This document shows, one piece after another, positions 31,828 to 45,411 of a DNA stretch of 61,642 nucleotides. Location: positions 1 through 61,642 of the forward strand of contig JACAAK010000031.1 in assembly GCA_025093985.1 (NCBI GenBank), read 5' to 3'. The stretch comes from Calvatia gigantea (Eukaryota > Basidiomycota > Agaricomycetes > Agaricales > Lycoperdaceae). How positions within the stretch are numbered: the first letter of the stretch is position 1; the number at the start of each line of letters is the position of its first letter. Made by a program: the position numbers and the translations under genes. The notes beneath the pieces were generated by a model. The model worked only from the letters and a program-made list of their open reading frames with translations. It made no database searches and was not told the origin of the DNA.

Positions 31828-32340
31828 GTAAAAAGATGCCATGCTTAAGAGTAATCTTATGAATAATAAACTTCGCTATATGCTGGAAACTCCTAAAGCT
31901 TAATCTACTTTAAATAAATAAAGTAACAATGATTTAAGATATTACAATGGACAATCAGCAGGAAACCAAATTGTATATCCAATGCAAGAGTAGGATCCTC
32001 AGAGACTACACGCGAAGCTCCTTACCGGCTAGTTGCCAATTCAATTAAGAAAAGTAAGGATGAAGATATAGTCCAGCCATTATTGAAAGATAATGGGTAT
32101 TACAATTATGTATTAATGTAATGTGATCTGATAACTTCCACAAGTTTAGTATGTTCACAAAATTTCTCAACTATAACTATACCTACAAAAAGATTATCAA
32201 AACTTGAAAGATCCGAATTAACTATTGAAAATCCTTTAAATGAAATTATTATAGGATTATTACTAGGAGATGGACATATTAAAAAAAGATCTTTAACAGG
32301 TAATTCTAGATTTATGTATGGTCAAAGTAGTTTAAGAATA
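31828..32340 (+). ncRNA. cob intron 2, copy 3 (truncated)
   Basis: Exact repeat of 28970-29482, ending inside the LAGLIDADG gene after ...GQSSLRI. The sequence then changes to a degraded tRNA/rns segment. Confidence 0.8.
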
Positions 32341-34350
32341 ATTACTAATAGTAGAACCGCTATCAAGTTAAGCTTTAAGTCTGGTTATATTAACTATTTA
32401 CTAACGTAGCCATAAATGCACTCTTTTTAAATTATGGTGGCAGAAAGTCCGTAGTATAAGACCTAAGGATTTGAAACTATAATTCCATTATGAGCGAACT
32501 GATTAACCATTATGAAAGTTAAATAAAAATTAATCTTGGAAAAATAACTAGCTAGCTTAAAAGTCAATTTACCTGACAAATAGCTAATACTATTGTTTAG
32601 TAAACTATTAATTAATAAGGGTAAGTAATAAACTCTTCTGTAAAGTAATATTACCGCTAAAACCACTAGAACCCTTAATTTGCACTTAAAGCAATACAGT
32701 AGCAGGCAGGATTTTAGCTTTATACTAGACCCAAAGTTCTTGAAAAGCTAGGCTAATATTAAATAAACTGTTATCTAATTTGTAATATAAAATAACTCAG
32801 CTACTATTTATAAAATTCTTATAGGAAATTGTAAGTAATAAAAATTACATTGCTTAATTAGGCTTAAATAGAAAACCTTAAATGGTTATATTCAAAATTT
32901 TCGGCACTTCAAAAGTAACTTTATACTTTAAGACTGTACTATAGAGTAATAATAATTAGTTATAAATTTATAAATTAATATTATTGTCTTTAATTTTAAT
33001 TAATATTAGTTTAGTACAAAGTTGCATTTATATAGAGCTAAATATGTTTAAGTTAAATTAGTGCGTTTCCCCCATCGATTCCACAGGACAGAATTATTCA
33101 TCCCAATCTAAAATCACCGTGCTAGTATCACATTACTCGTTAATTCTTTTCATTGCCAATTCAGGAAAATCTCTAAATTAAATATATAAGTTTTTTATAT
33201 ATTTATTTTTAATTAATTAGTAACTAATAGCTCTAACTTGCTAATTGTTAGCTTTTTAAAAGTATGTATGCAAGTTATAGCCCATTTTAAGCCATAAGTT
33301 TATTAACCAATAAAATTTTAATTCATAATATGTAAGTTTATTAAACAGATCTGCACCGTTAGTGATTAAACTCCTTCTTAAATACGACTTTAGCCAGTCT
33401 AAACCTGTAACTCTTTCTATTAATTTAATAATGAGATGCAGCAATATTTATCAAAATGGTAAGATTTTACTGTTTTATAAATAAATTTCATTAGTTCGAG
33501 ACCACTAGTTTTAAGATTAGTTTTCACGTATTGATTGGACGAAGGTTACGTTAAATGTTATATTATTTGAAAATAACTATTATTATCTTGACTGAATATA
33601 TTGGCTCTAATCCTATTTATTCTCTTGATCCTCAGGTAACATTATTAGAAAGAAGTTTTACCTTAGATTCCATTTAGTATTAGGTTTAATCCTAAGTGAA
33701 ATTTTTGCTAATCTTGTTTTTTCTTTAGTTATCTTCAATTAAAAATTTTAAGGATTTCTAACCAATAAGCTTAAATGTGCACCTTTCCTTACCTATTAGG
33801 AGACTAATTTAAGATTTCGGTTACAGTATCGGCACCATAATAGTTGGCAAATAAGAATGGACTACATTTATTCCCTTTGTTATCTCAAGTACCATTGTTA
33901 AATGATCTTAAGATTTCAGTTAGCTAGTTCACTCTTGCGAGCATTGACTAATATTCTTGACTGCTTAGATTACTACTTGGGGCTTTTCATTCCCAATGTG
34001 GCCATCTGTTCTATCAAACTTGGCTATTGATCGTAGGCTTGGTAGGCTTTTACCCCACCAACTACCATTAAACAAAATAAATCGATTCTTATAGCGGCTT
34101 GCCTTTTTATTATTCTATCTTTAATTAAAGACAGATTTATAAATTTAAGTTTCCTTTCTTATAAATAGCTAATTTATGTTTAACTAGATATTTTAATTAA
34201 ACTATCCCTATTCGAGAGGTCTATAAAGTATCTAATTTATCATTACTCACCTTTACACCTTGTTCTATTTTCTAATTCGCTAATTTAATTAAAAAGGTTT
34301 CTTATATTAGTAACTTAATATTAGTCTAGCCAAAGGCTATCCTAGCTTAA
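32341..34350 (-). pseudogene. Degraded copy of trnM, trnV and rns
   Basis: Minus-strand homology to 45130-47400. Damaged trnM is at about 32455-32525 and trnV at about 32617-32685. rns pieces run from about 33060 (GTTTCCCCCATCG) to 34350 and become almost exact after 33880. Many small deletions. The first 90 bases (32341-32430) are not recognised. The tract ends by joining ...CCTAGCTT to the spacer upstream of trnI. Confidence 0.75.
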
Positions 34351-34970
34351 AAATCTGCTACTGCTTGGCAAGAAAAAGTTTAATAAAGCCTATAATTTAA
34401 AGGTAGAATAATTTCTTGATGAGGAATCTGTAGAAGTTCAAATCTTCTTGGGCTTAAATTAATTAAATTAGTTATAGTGTCTATTATTGACAATAGTTTT
34501 AGTTAAAATATAAATATTAAATGTAACACGAAAAATTAATACCTTTAACTTAACTTAAGTTAATAGTATTTAAATTTTATTTAATAAATCTTATTTTCAT
34601 AAGATATTATCTCTGTGGCTTAAACTTACTGAGTAAATTTTAGTTTAGCCGCTGTAGGCCAGACTAGCTATGCCAGTCTAGGCTAGCTAGCTATTACTAC
34701 TTTCCAGATAAAGTAGTAGGCTTTGCCTAGACCAGTCTTTGGCCGCTGCTGCAGCTGTAAATATAAAGCCTCTTCATTTTAATGTTGTAATATAAATATT
34801 AAGCTAGTTTCTAGCTTTTAGCTAAAATATATAAAAATAAATAAAAATTATTAATATAATAAAAAAATTAGATTAGCTTAAATTAAAGCGACTAAAAATA
34901 AGATAAAACCTAGACTAGACTTTGTTTTTTTCCAAAGACTAGTCTTGGCTAGGCAGAAAAATTAAATTAA
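34351..34970 (+). repeat. trnI-cob leader repeat, copy 2
   Basis: Exact repeat of about 23643-24262, including trnI (34386-34456) and the spacer. Confidence 0.85.
34386..34456 (+). tRNA. trnI: tRNA-Ile (GAU), copy 2
   Basis: Identical to 23678-23748. Confidence 0.88.
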
Positions 34971-35363
34971 ATGAGACTATTAAAAACCCATGTACTTCTT
35001 AGATTAGTTAATTCTTATGTAGTAGATTCACCTCAACCTGCTAATATTACTTATTTATGGAATTTTGGTTCATTATTAGCTACATGTCTAATAATACAAA
35101 TATTAACTGGAGCTTTCTTAGCTATGCATTATACACCAAGTGTAGATTTTGCATTTAATAGTGTAGAACACATAATGAGAGATGTAAATAATGGATGGAT
35201 TATTAGATATACACATGCTAATGTAGCTTCATTTTTCTTTATCTTTGTTTATATGCACATAGGTAGAGGATTATACTATGGTTCATATCATTCACCAAGA
35301 ACATTAGTTTGGTCTATAGGAGTAATTATTTTAATTCTTATGATGGCTATAGCTTTCTTAGGT
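34971..35363 (+). CDS. cob: cob exon 1, copy 4
   Basis: Exact, full-length repeat of 24263-24655. Confidence 0.92.
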
Positions 35364-36624
35364 TTTATTGGCCTAAAATGGATGAGTTTTTTAATTGAGA
35401 AGTATCAAGTTTACAATACGCTTCTATTTCACTTCCTATTGTTTGTAGTAACAATCTTCAAAGCTTTCTTGATGAACACCATATTAAACCTGTTATGGTA
35501 TTTGAAGATCTAACAAATCCAGATACTAAAAAATTGGCTTATCGAACATTGAAGCCATTTTAAGGAATCTATCTTGTAGTCAATTTGGCTAATAGAAAAT
35601 ATTATGTAGGAAGCGCTGTCACAGGCAATATTTATATGCGAATGCATAAACATCTGTTTTCGAAGATGGGAAATATTTTAGTAGGAAGAGCTGTCGAAAA
35701 GTACGGATTAGAAAATTTTGTTTTTCTTGTTTTAGAGATTGTACCTCATGAGGATACTGTTGATGTTAAATTACTTCTTGAACGAGAAGACTATTATATA
35801 AAGTCTATGAGTCCTGAATATAATATTGCTCCACTAGCTACTAATAGTGCTGGTTGGGAGCATTCTTAAGAATCTTTACAGAAGATGAAACAAGATTATT
35901 AAGAGGAACGACGACAAAGAGTAGGTGAAATCAACAAAGGGAAAACTCTGTCTGAAGAGACTCGAAATCTTATGCGAGAAGCTGCACTACAACGAAAGCC
36001 AATGTCGATGGAATCTCGACTAAAATGTGCTGTAAATGTGCGACCTATTACAATAACTAATCTTGACGGTACTAATCTACAAAATTTCAGTAGTATAGTA
36101 GAAGCAGCTAAAGTAATAGAGTGCAGTTAAAAAACGATTCGACGAGCATTATAATCTAATGGTATTATTAAGCGAAAATACCTGGTAACAGATACTATTG
36201 ATACATAATTCAATTAGAAACGCATTTATAGTCCTATTGTGGTCCCCCTTAAAAATTTACATAAAGAAAAGGGTAGCTATACCGACTTTGTTTAGTCAGG
36301 CAAGGTCTAGGTAAAGCCTAACAATAGAATACCTCGACAAGGGTATTGAGAAGAGAGTAAAAAACAAAATTTCTTCTTGGCGATGCAAGTGAAAACGGTT
36401 AACGGAAGTTATCACCTTTCAAGACCGTCGGTTGTATGTACAATCGCTACAGACTGGGTCACTTGTGGGTGCCTGAAATGGTGCTTAATGTACAGTCGAA
36501 CATCTGATTCTAATAGTGAATCTCAAGGCCTAAAATGATGTAAATAAGAATAATAAGCTTATTTATTAATTAGGTACAACTACTATTCATTGTGATATTT
36601 GATAGTGAATAAATAGAGATGTTG
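35364..36624 (+). ncRNA. cob intron 1 with broken GIY-YIG gene, copy 4
   Basis: Exact repeat of 24656-25916; broken gene at 35378-36208. Confidence 0.82.
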
Positions 36625-36828
36625 TATGTTTTACCTTTTGGTCAAATGTCATTATGGGGTGCTACTGTAATTACAAACTTATTATCAGCTATACCTGTAT
36701 TTGGTCAAGATATTGTTGAATTAATCTGGGGTGGTTTCTCAGTTTCTAATGCTACATTAAATAGATTCTTCTCTTTACATTATTTATTACCTTTCTTATT
36801 AGCTGCTTTAGCTGTAGCTCACTTAAGT
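36625..36828 (+). pseudogene. cob: cob exon 2, copy 4 (truncated)
   Basis: 68 codons, to ALAVAHL. It then joins the spacer upstream of trnI through a shared TTAA. Confidence 0.88.
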
Positions 36829-37555
36829 TAAAAAATTACTAATTTAGTGTAGCATTCGCTACTGCAGCCTCAAGGCTGCAAGGGAGTAGTAGCTTTACTA
36901 AGTCAGGGTAAGCCAAGCAGCGGCTTTGCAGATAAAAATCTGCTACTGCTTGGCAAGAAAAAGTTTAATAAAGCCTATAATTTAAAGGTAGAATAATTTC
37001 TTGATGAGGAATCTGTAGAAGTTCAAATCTTCTTGGGCTTAAATTAATTAAATTAGTTATAGTGTCTATTATTGACAATAGTTTTAGTTAAAATATAAAT
37101 ATTAAATGTAACACGAAAAATTAATACCTTTAACTTAACTTAAGTTAATAGTATTTAAATTTTATTTAATAAATCTTATTTTCATAAGATATTATCTCTG
37201 TGGCTTAAACTTACTGAGTAAATTTTAGTTTAGCCGCTGTAGGCCAGACTAGCTATGCCAGTCTAGGCTAGCTAGCTATTACTACTTTCCAGATAAAGTA
37301 GTAGGCTTTGCCTAGACCAGTCTTTGGCCGCTGCTGCAGCTGTAAATATAAAGCCTCTTCATTTTAATGTTGTAATATAAATATTAAGCTAGTTTCTAGC
37401 TTTTAGCTAAAATATATAAAAATAAATAAAAATTATTAATATAATAAAAAAATTAGATTAGCTTAAATTAAAGCGACTAAAAATAAGATAAAACCTAGAC
37501 TAGACTTTGTTTTTTTCCAAAGACTAGTCTTGGCTAGGCAGAAAAATTAAATTAA
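36829..37555 (+). repeat. trnI-cob leader repeat, copy 3
   Basis: Exact repeat of about 23536-24262, with trnI at 36971-37041. Confidence 0.85.
36971..37041 (+). tRNA. trnI: tRNA-Ile (GAU), copy 3
   Basis: Identical to 23678-23748. Confidence 0.88.
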
Positions 37556-37948
37556 ATGAGACTATTAAAAACCCATGTACTTCTTAGATTAGTTAATTCT
37601 TATGTAGTAGATTCACCTCAACCTGCTAATATTACTTATTTATGGAATTTTGGTTCATTATTAGCTACATGTCTAATAATACAAATATTAACTGGAGCTT
37701 TCTTAGCTATGCATTATACACCAAGTGTAGATTTTGCATTTAATAGTGTAGAACACATAATGAGAGATGTAAATAATGGATGGATTATTAGATATACACA
37801 TGCTAATGTAGCTTCATTTTTCTTTATCTTTGTTTATATGCACATAGGTAGAGGATTATACTATGGTTCATATCATTCACCAAGAACATTAGTTTGGTCT
37901 ATAGGAGTAATTATTTTAATTCTTATGATGGCTATAGCTTTCTTAGGT
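37556..37948 (+). CDS. cob: cob exon 1, copy 5
   Basis: Exact, full-length repeat of 24263-24655. Confidence 0.92.
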
Positions 37949-39209
37949 TTTATTGGCCTAAAATGGATGAGTTTTTTAATTGAGAAGTATCAAGTTTACA
38001 ATACGCTTCTATTTCACTTCCTATTGTTTGTAGTAACAATCTTCAAAGCTTTCTTGATGAACACCATATTAAACCTGTTATGGTATTTGAAGATCTAACA
38101 AATCCAGATACTAAAAAATTGGCTTATCGAACATTGAAGCCATTTTAAGGAATCTATCTTGTAGTCAATTTGGCTAATAGAAAATATTATGTAGGAAGCG
38201 CTGTCACAGGCAATATTTATATGCGAATGCATAAACATCTGTTTTCGAAGATGGGAAATATTTTAGTAGGAAGAGCTGTCGAAAAGTACGGATTAGAAAA
38301 TTTTGTTTTTCTTGTTTTAGAGATTGTACCTCATGAGGATACTGTTGATGTTAAATTACTTCTTGAACGAGAAGACTATTATATAAAGTCTATGAGTCCT
38401 GAATATAATATTGCTCCACTAGCTACTAATAGTGCTGGTTGGGAGCATTCTTAAGAATCTTTACAGAAGATGAAACAAGATTATTAAGAGGAACGACGAC
38501 AAAGAGTAGGTGAAATCAACAAAGGGAAAACTCTGTCTGAAGAGACTCGAAATCTTATGCGAGAAGCTGCACTACAACGAAAGCCAATGTCGATGGAATC
38601 TCGACTAAAATGTGCTGTAAATGTGCGACCTATTACAATAACTAATCTTGACGGTACTAATCTACAAAATTTCAGTAGTATAGTAGAAGCAGCTAAAGTA
38701 ATAGAGTGCAGTTAAAAAACGATTCGACGAGCATTATAATCTAATGGTATTATTAAGCGAAAATACCTGGTAACAGATACTATTGATACATAATTCAATT
38801 AGAAACGCATTTATAGTCCTATTGTGGTCCCCCTTAAAAATTTACATAAAGAAAAGGGTAGCTATACCGACTTTGTTTAGTCAGGCAAGGTCTAGGTAAA
38901 GCCTAACAATAGAATACCTCGACAAGGGTATTGAGAAGAGAGTAAAAAACAAAATTTCTTCTTGGCGATGCAAGTGAAAACGGTTAACGGAAGTTATCAC
39001 CTTTCAAGACCGTCGGTTGTATGTACAATCGCTACAGACTGGGTCACTTGTGGGTGCCTGAAATGGTGCTTAATGTACAGTCGAACATCTGATTCTAATA
39101 GTGAATCTCAAGGCCTAAAATGATGTAAATAAGAATAATAAGCTTATTTATTAATTAGGTACAACTACTATTCATTGTGATATTTGATAGTGAATAAATA
39201 GAGATGTTG
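37949..39209 (+). ncRNA. cob intron 1 with broken GIY-YIG gene, copy 5
   Basis: Exact repeat of 24656-25916; broken gene at 37963-38793. Confidence 0.82.
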
Positions 39210-39287
39210 TATGTTTTACCTTTTGGTCAAATGTCATTATGGGGTGCTACTGTAATTACAAACTTATTATCAGCTATACCTGTATTT
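39210..39287 (+). pseudogene. cob: cob exon 2, copy 5 (26 codons)
   Basis: Matches exon 2 to ...LLSAIPVF, then changes to spacer sequence (AGTTAATTTTAAAGC). Confidence 0.85.
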
Positions 39288-39540
39288 AGTTAATTTTAAA
39301 GCATCCATTAAAGTTGGCGTCCCGCAACCTGATTAGTCTAGCCAAAGGAAAGTAGTAGTAGCTAGCTAGCCTAGACTGTCTAGTCTTACAAAGCTAGTTT
39401 ATTTAAGGCCTAGTTAAATTCAACCTTGCTAGCCCTTATAGTTTTAGAAGGAATTAGCAGTCAAGCTGCTAATCCAATTACATTGGAATAGCTTTGCTAG
39501 TCTTTAAAAGCTTTAATATAAATACTATTTATTAAGCCTC
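39288..39540 (+). other. Spacer unique to copy 6
   Basis: Not seen elsewhere in the window. GC-rich palindromes (CTAGCTAGC, AGCAGTCAAGCTGCT). A short frame reading F-K-A-S-I-K-V-G-V-P-Q-P-D and then stop at about 39297-39337 could be the C-terminus of some gene, but I cannot assign it. Confidence 0.4.
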
Positions 39541-40326
39541 AACTATATTATGTTTTAGCTGCTGGCAACATCAAACTAGATCTACTAAAAGTAGTTAAGT
39601 TAAAAAATTACTAATTTAGTGTAGCATTCGCTACTGCAGCCTCAAGGCTGCAAGGGAGTAGTAGCTTTACTAAGTCAGGGTAAGCCAAGCAGCGGCTTTG
39701 CAGATAAAAATCTGCTACTGCTTGGCAAGAAAAAGTTTAATAAAGCCTATAATTTAAAGGTAGAATAATTTCTTGATGAGGAATCTGTAGAAGTTCAAAT
39801 CTTCTTGGGCTTAAATTAATTAAATTAGTTATAGTGTCTATTATTGACAATAGTTTTAGTTAAAATATAAATATTAAATGTAACACGAAAAATTAATACC
39901 TTTAACTTAACTTAAGTTAATAGTATTTAAATTTATTTAATAAATCTTATTTTCATAAGATATTATCTCTGTGGCTTAAACTTACTGAGTAAATTTTAGT
40001 TTAGCCGCTGTAGGCCAGACTAGCTATGCCAGTCTAGGCTAGCTAGCTATTACTACTTTCCAGATAAAGTAGTAGGCTTTGCCTAGACCAGTCTTTGGCC
40101 GCTGCTGCAGCTGTAAATATAAAGCCTCTTCATTTTAATGTTGTAATATAAATATTAAGCTAGTTTCTAGCTTTTAGCTAAAATATATAAAAATAAATAA
40201 AAATTATTAATATAATAAAAAAATTAGATTAGCTTAAATTAAAGCGACTAAAAATAAGATAAAACCTAGACTAGACTTTGTTTTTTTCCAAAGACTAGTC
40301 TTGGCTAGGCAGAAAAATTAAATTAA
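39541..40326 (+). repeat. trnI-cob leader repeat, copy 4
   Basis: Repeat of about 23477-24262 with one base fewer in a T run near 39932; trnI at 39743-39813. Confidence 0.85.
39743..39813 (+). tRNA. trnI: tRNA-Ile (GAU), copy 4
   Basis: Identical to 23678-23748. Confidence 0.88.
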
Positions 40327-40719
40327 ATGAGACTATTAAAAACCCATGTACTTCTTAGATTAGTTAATTCTTATGTAGTAGATTCACCTCAACCTGCTAA
40401 TATTACTTATTTATGGAATTTTGGTTCATTATTAGCTACATGTCTAATAATACAAATATTAACTGGAGCTTTCTTAGCTATGCATTATACACCAAGTGTA
40501 GATTTTGCATTTAATAGTGTAGAACACATAATGAGAGATGTAAATAATGGATGGATTATTAGATATACACATGCTAATGTAGCTTCATTTTTCTTTATCT
40601 TTGTTTATATGCACATAGGTAGAGGATTATACTATGGTTCATATCATTCACCAAGAACATTAGTTTGGTCTATAGGAGTAATTATTTTAATTCTTATGAT
40701 GGCTATAGCTTTCTTAGGT
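40327..40719 (+). CDS. cob: cob exon 1, copy 6
   Basis: Exact, full-length repeat of 24263-24655. With 40720-42629 this is the most complete cob copy in the window. Confidence 0.92.
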
Positions 40720-41980
40720 TTTATTGGCCTAAAATGGATGAGTTTTTTAATTGAGAAGTATCAAGTTTACAATACGCTTCTATTTCACTTCCTATTGTTT
40801 GTAGTAACAATCTTCAAAGCTTTCTTGATGAACACCATATTAAACCTGTTATGGTATTTGAAGATCTAACAAATCCAGATACTAAAAAATTGGCTTATCG
40901 AACATTGAAGCCATTTTAAGGAATCTATCTTGTAGTCAATTTGGCTAATAGAAAATATTATGTAGGAAGCGCTGTCACAGGCAATATTTATATGCGAATG
41001 CATAAACATCTGTTTTCGAAGATGGGAAATATTTTAGTAGGAAGAGCTGTCGAAAAGTACGGATTAGAAAATTTTGTTTTTCTTGTTTTAGAGATTGTAC
41101 CTCATGAGGATACTGTTGATGTTAAATTACTTCTTGAACGAGAAGACTATTATATAAAGTCTATGAGTCCTGAATATAATATTGCTCCACTAGCTACTAA
41201 TAGTGCTGGTTGGGAGCATTCTTAAGAATCTTTACAGAAGATGAAACAAGATTATTAAGAGGAACGACGACAAAGAGTAGGTGAAATCAACAAAGGGAAA
41301 ACTCTGTCTGAAGAGACTCGAAATCTTATGCGAGAAGCTGCACTACAACGAAAGCCAATGTCGATGGAATCTCGACTAAAATGTGCTGTAAATGTGCGAC
41401 CTATTACAATAACTAATCTTGACGGTACTAATCTACAAAATTTCAGTAGTATAGTAGAAGCAGCTAAAGTAATAGAGTGCAGTTAAAAAACGATTCGACG
41501 AGCATTATAATCTAATGGTATTATTAAGCGAAAATACCTGGTAACAGATACTATTGATACATAATTCAATTAGAAACGCATTTATAGTCCTATTGTGGTC
41601 CCCCTTAAAAATTTACATAAAGAAAAGGGTAGCTATACCGACTTTGTTTAGTCAGGCAAGGTCTAGGTAAAGCCTAACAATAGAATACCTCGACAAGGGT
41701 ATTGAGAAGAGAGTAAAAAACAAAATTTCTTCTTGGCGATGCAAGTGAAAACGGTTAACGGAAGTTATCACCTTTCAAGACCGTCGGTTGTATGTACAAT
41801 CGCTACAGACTGGGTCACTTGTGGGTGCCTGAAATGGTGCTTAATGTACAGTCGAACATCTGATTCTAATAGTGAATCTCAAGGCCTAAAATGATGTAAA
41901 TAAGAATAATAAGCTTATTTATTAATTAGGTACAACTACTATTCATTGTGATATTTGATAGTGAATAAATAGAGATGTTG
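40720..41980 (+). ncRNA. cob intron 1 with broken GIY-YIG gene, copy 6
   Basis: Exact repeat of 24656-25916; broken gene at 40734-41564. Confidence 0.82.
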
Positions 41981-42409
41981 TATGTTTTACCTTTTGGTCA
42001 AATGTCATTATGGGGTGCTACTGTAATTACAAACTTATTATCAGCTATACCTGTATTTGGTCAAGATATTGTTGAATTAATCTGGGGTGGTTTCTCAGTT
42101 TCTAATGCTACATTAAATAGATTCTTCTCTTTACATTATTTATTACCTTTCTTATTAGCTGCTTTAGCTGTAGCTCACTTAATTGCTTTACACGAACATG
42201 GTTCAGGTAATCCTAATGGAGTTACTGCAAGTGGAGATAGATATGCAATGCATCCTTACTTTATTTTTAAAGATTTAGTAACTATATTTGCTTTCTTCTT
42301 AGCTTTATCTATTATGGTTTTCTTCTATCCGAATGTTCTAGGACATTCTGATAATTATATACCAGCAGATCCTATGGTTACTCCAGCTTCTATTGTACCT
42401 GAATGGTAT
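41981..42409 (+). CDS. cob: cob exon 2, copy 6
   Basis: Exact repeat of 25917-26345, followed by intron 2. Confidence 0.9.
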
Positions 42410-42629
42410 GTAAAAAGATGCCATGCTTAAGAGTAATCTTATGAATAATAAACTTCGCTATATGCTGGAAACTCCTAAAGCTTAATCTACTTTAAATAAA
42501 TAAAGTAACAATGATTTAAGATATTACAATGGACAATCAGCAGGAAACCAAATTGTATATCCAATGCAAGAGTAGGATCCTCAGAGACTACACGCGAAGC
42601 TCCTTACCGGCTAGTTGCCAATTCAATTG
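42410..42629 (+). ncRNA. cob intron 2, copy 6 (truncated core)
   Basis: Matches the first 220 bases of intron 2 up to GCCAATTCAATT, then changes to degraded sequence. Confidence 0.78.
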
Positions 42630-43690
42630 ATAATTTTTGTAGATAGTTAAGTTGAAAATTTTTAATATAATTGTGGAAGTTACAGATCACATTCATTATA
42701 AATTTAATACCATTATTCAATAATGGGCTAATTATCTTCTTTTTTAAGAAATTGGTAATCAGTAAGACTTAGTAATATCTTGAGGAACTTTATGGATTCA
42801 AATTTGTTTCTAAATTATATTGTATATTTAAATATTGTTACTTATTTATTTAAAATTAAGTTTAGATGTCAGAAATAACTTTATTTTATAATTACTTTAA
42901 AGTCTTATTTAATAACTATTGTAAAATTACACTGTGCCTTAATCTGAGAAATTTTAGTTTAGATGTAGCAACTAGCTATCAAGTCTAGGCTAATAGCTAT
43001 ATACTTACAGATAAATAGTAGGCTTGCCTAATCATCTTTGGACGCTTGCAGTTAATATAAAGCCTTCATTTAAGTTGAATTAAATATTAAGCTAGTTTCT
43101 AGCTTTTAGCTAAATTAAAAATAATAAAAAGTTTTTAATATAATAAAAAAATTAGATTGTTAATTAAAGCGACTAAAAATAAGATAAAACCTAGATAACT
43201 TATATTTTCCAAAGACTAGTCTTGGCTAGCAAAAAATTAATTAAATAGACTATTAAAAACCCATGTACTTCTTAGATTAGTTAAATCTTATTAGTATTCA
43301 CCTAACCTGCTAATATTACTTATAATGATTTGTTCATTATTAAATACATTTAATATAAAAATTAATGGGCTTTATTCATATATACACAAGTTAGATTTTC
43401 TTACAACATTACAACACAAAGTGATAATCTGATGATATTAATATACACTGCTAATGTATATTTTTCTTACTTTTTTATTGCACAGTAAGGATTATATATG
43501 TTCATATCTTTCACAAAACATTAGTTTCTATTGGTAATTATTTAAATCTTATAGGCTAAGCTTTCTTAGCTTTTATTGTAAAAGTATTTTTAATGAAGAT
43601 CAAGTTTACAATACGTTCTATTAATTATTTATGTAGTACATCTAATTTCTTATGAAACCATATTAAACCTGTTATGGTATTTGAAGATCT
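42630..43690 (+). pseudogene. cob: Degraded leader, cob exon 1 and intron 1 start, copy 7
   Basis: Aligns to 23760-24800 with many deletions. Recognisable points are the GCTAGTTTCTAGC hairpin at about 43093 and ACCCATGTACTTCTTAGATT at about 43258. No frame survives and the trnI part is not visible. Confidence 0.7.
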
Positions 43691-44798
43691 AACAAATCCA
43701 GATCTAAAAAATTGGCTTATCGAACATTGAAGCCATTTTAAGGAATCTATCTTTAGTCAATTTGGCTAATAGAAAATATTATTTAGGAAGCGCTGTCACA
43801 GGCAATATTTATATCGAATATAAACATCTGTTTTCGAAGATGGGAAATATTTTAGTAGGAAGAGCTGTCGAAAAGTACGGATTAGAAAATTTTGTTTTTC
43901 TTGTTTTAGAGATTGTACCTCATGAGGATACTGTTGATGTTAAATTACTTCTTGAACGAGAAGACTATTATATAAAGTCTATGAGTCCTGAATATAATAT
44001 TGCTCCACTAGCTACTAATAGTGCTGGTTGGGAGCATTCTTAAGAATCTTTACAGAAGATGAAACAAGATTATTAAGAGGAACGACGACAAAGAGTAGGT
44101 GAAATCAACAAAGGGAAAACTCTGTCTGAAGAGACTCGAAATCTTATGCGAGAAGCTGCACTACAACGAAAGCCAATGTCGATGGAATCTCGACTAAAAT
44201 GTGCTGTAAATGTGCGACCTATTACAATAACTAATCTTGACGGTACTAATCTACAAAATTTCAGTAGTATAGTAGAAGCAGCTAAAGTAATAGAGTGCAG
44301 TTAAAAAACGATTCGACGAGCATTATAATCTAATGGTATTATTAAGCGAAAATACCTGGTAACAGATACTATTGATACATAATTCAATTAGAAACGCATT
44401 TATAGTCCTATTGTGGTCCCCCTTAAAAATTTACATAAAGAAAAGGGTAGCTATACCGACTTTGTTTAGTCAGGCAAGGTCTAGGTAAAGCCTAACAATA
44501 GAATACCTCGACAAGGGTATTGAGAAGAGAGTAAAAAACAAAATTTCTTCTTGGCGATGCAAGTGAAAACGGTTAACGGAAGTTATCACCTTTCAAGACC
44601 GTCGGTTGTATGTACAATCGCTACAGACTGGGTCACTTGTGGGTGCCTGAAATGGTGCTTAATGTACAGTCGAACATCTGATTCTAATAGTGAATCTCAA
44701 GGCCTAAAATGATGTAAATAAGAATAATAAGCTTATTTATTAATTAGGTACAACTACTATTCATTGTGATATTTGATAGTGAATAAATAGAGATGTTG
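43691..44798 (+). ncRNA. cob intron 1, copy 7
   Basis: Repeat of 24809-25916 with a few differences at its left side (e.g. KYYLG for KYYVG in the GIY-YIG frame at about 43780), exact later on. Confidence 0.8.
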
Positions 44799-45136
44799 TA
44801 TGTTTTACCTTTTGGTCAAATGTCATTATGGGGTGCTACTGTAATTACAAACTTATTATCAGCTATACCTGTATTTGGTCAAGATATTGTTGAATTAATC
44901 TGGGGTGGTTTCTCAGTTTCTAATGCTACATTAAATAGATTCTTCTCTTTACATTATTTATTACCTTTCTTATTAGCTGCTTTAGCTGTAGCTCACTTAA
45001 TTGCTTTACACGAACATGGTTCAGGTAATCCTAATGGAGTTACTGCAAGTGGAGATAGATATGCAATGCATCCTTACTTTATTTTTAAAGATTTAGTAAC
45101 TATATTTGCTTTCTTCTTAGCTTTATCTATTATGGT
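44799..45136 (+). pseudogene. cob: cob exon 2, copy 7 (truncated)
   Basis: 112 codons, to ...FFLALSIMV. It then joins tRNA-Met flanking sequence through a shared TATGGT. Confidence 0.88.
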
Positions 45137-45157
45137 GGCAGACATAGTCCGCTAGTA

Positions 45158-45230
45158 TAAGACCTAAGGGATTTGAACCCTTATAATATCCATTATGAGC
45201 GAACTGCATTAACCATTATGCTAAAGTCTT
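45158..45230 (-). tRNA. trnM: tRNA-Met (anticodon CAU)
   Basis: 73-nt cloverleaf on the minus strand. Acceptor AAGACTT/AGGTCTT, D stem GCAT/ATGC with an AATGGTTA loop, anticodon loop CTCATAA (CAT), T arm AAGGG/CCCTT with loop TTCAAAT, discriminator A. The anticodon stem has several G-U pairs. A damaged copy is at about 32455-32525. Confidence 0.85.
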
Positions 45231-45339
45231 AAATTAAAAATTAATCTTGGAAAAATAACTAGCTGCAGCTTAAAAGTCAAGTCTTACCTGACAAAGTCAG
45301 CTAGTACTACTATTGTTTAGTAAACATGTATTAAATTAA

Positions 45340-45411
45340 TAAGGGGTAGAGTAATCGAAACTCTGTCTGTAAAGTGTAAATTTACCGCTAAAACCACTCA
45401 GCTAACCCCTT
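45340..45411 (-). tRNA. trnV: tRNA-Val (anticodon UAC)
   Basis: 72-nt cloverleaf on the minus strand. Acceptor AAGGGGT/ACCCCTT, D stem GCT/AGC, anticodon stem GTAAA/TTTAC with loop TTTACAC (TAC), T arm AGAGT/ACTCT with loop TTCGATT. It lies between rns and trnM on the same strand. Confidence 0.88.
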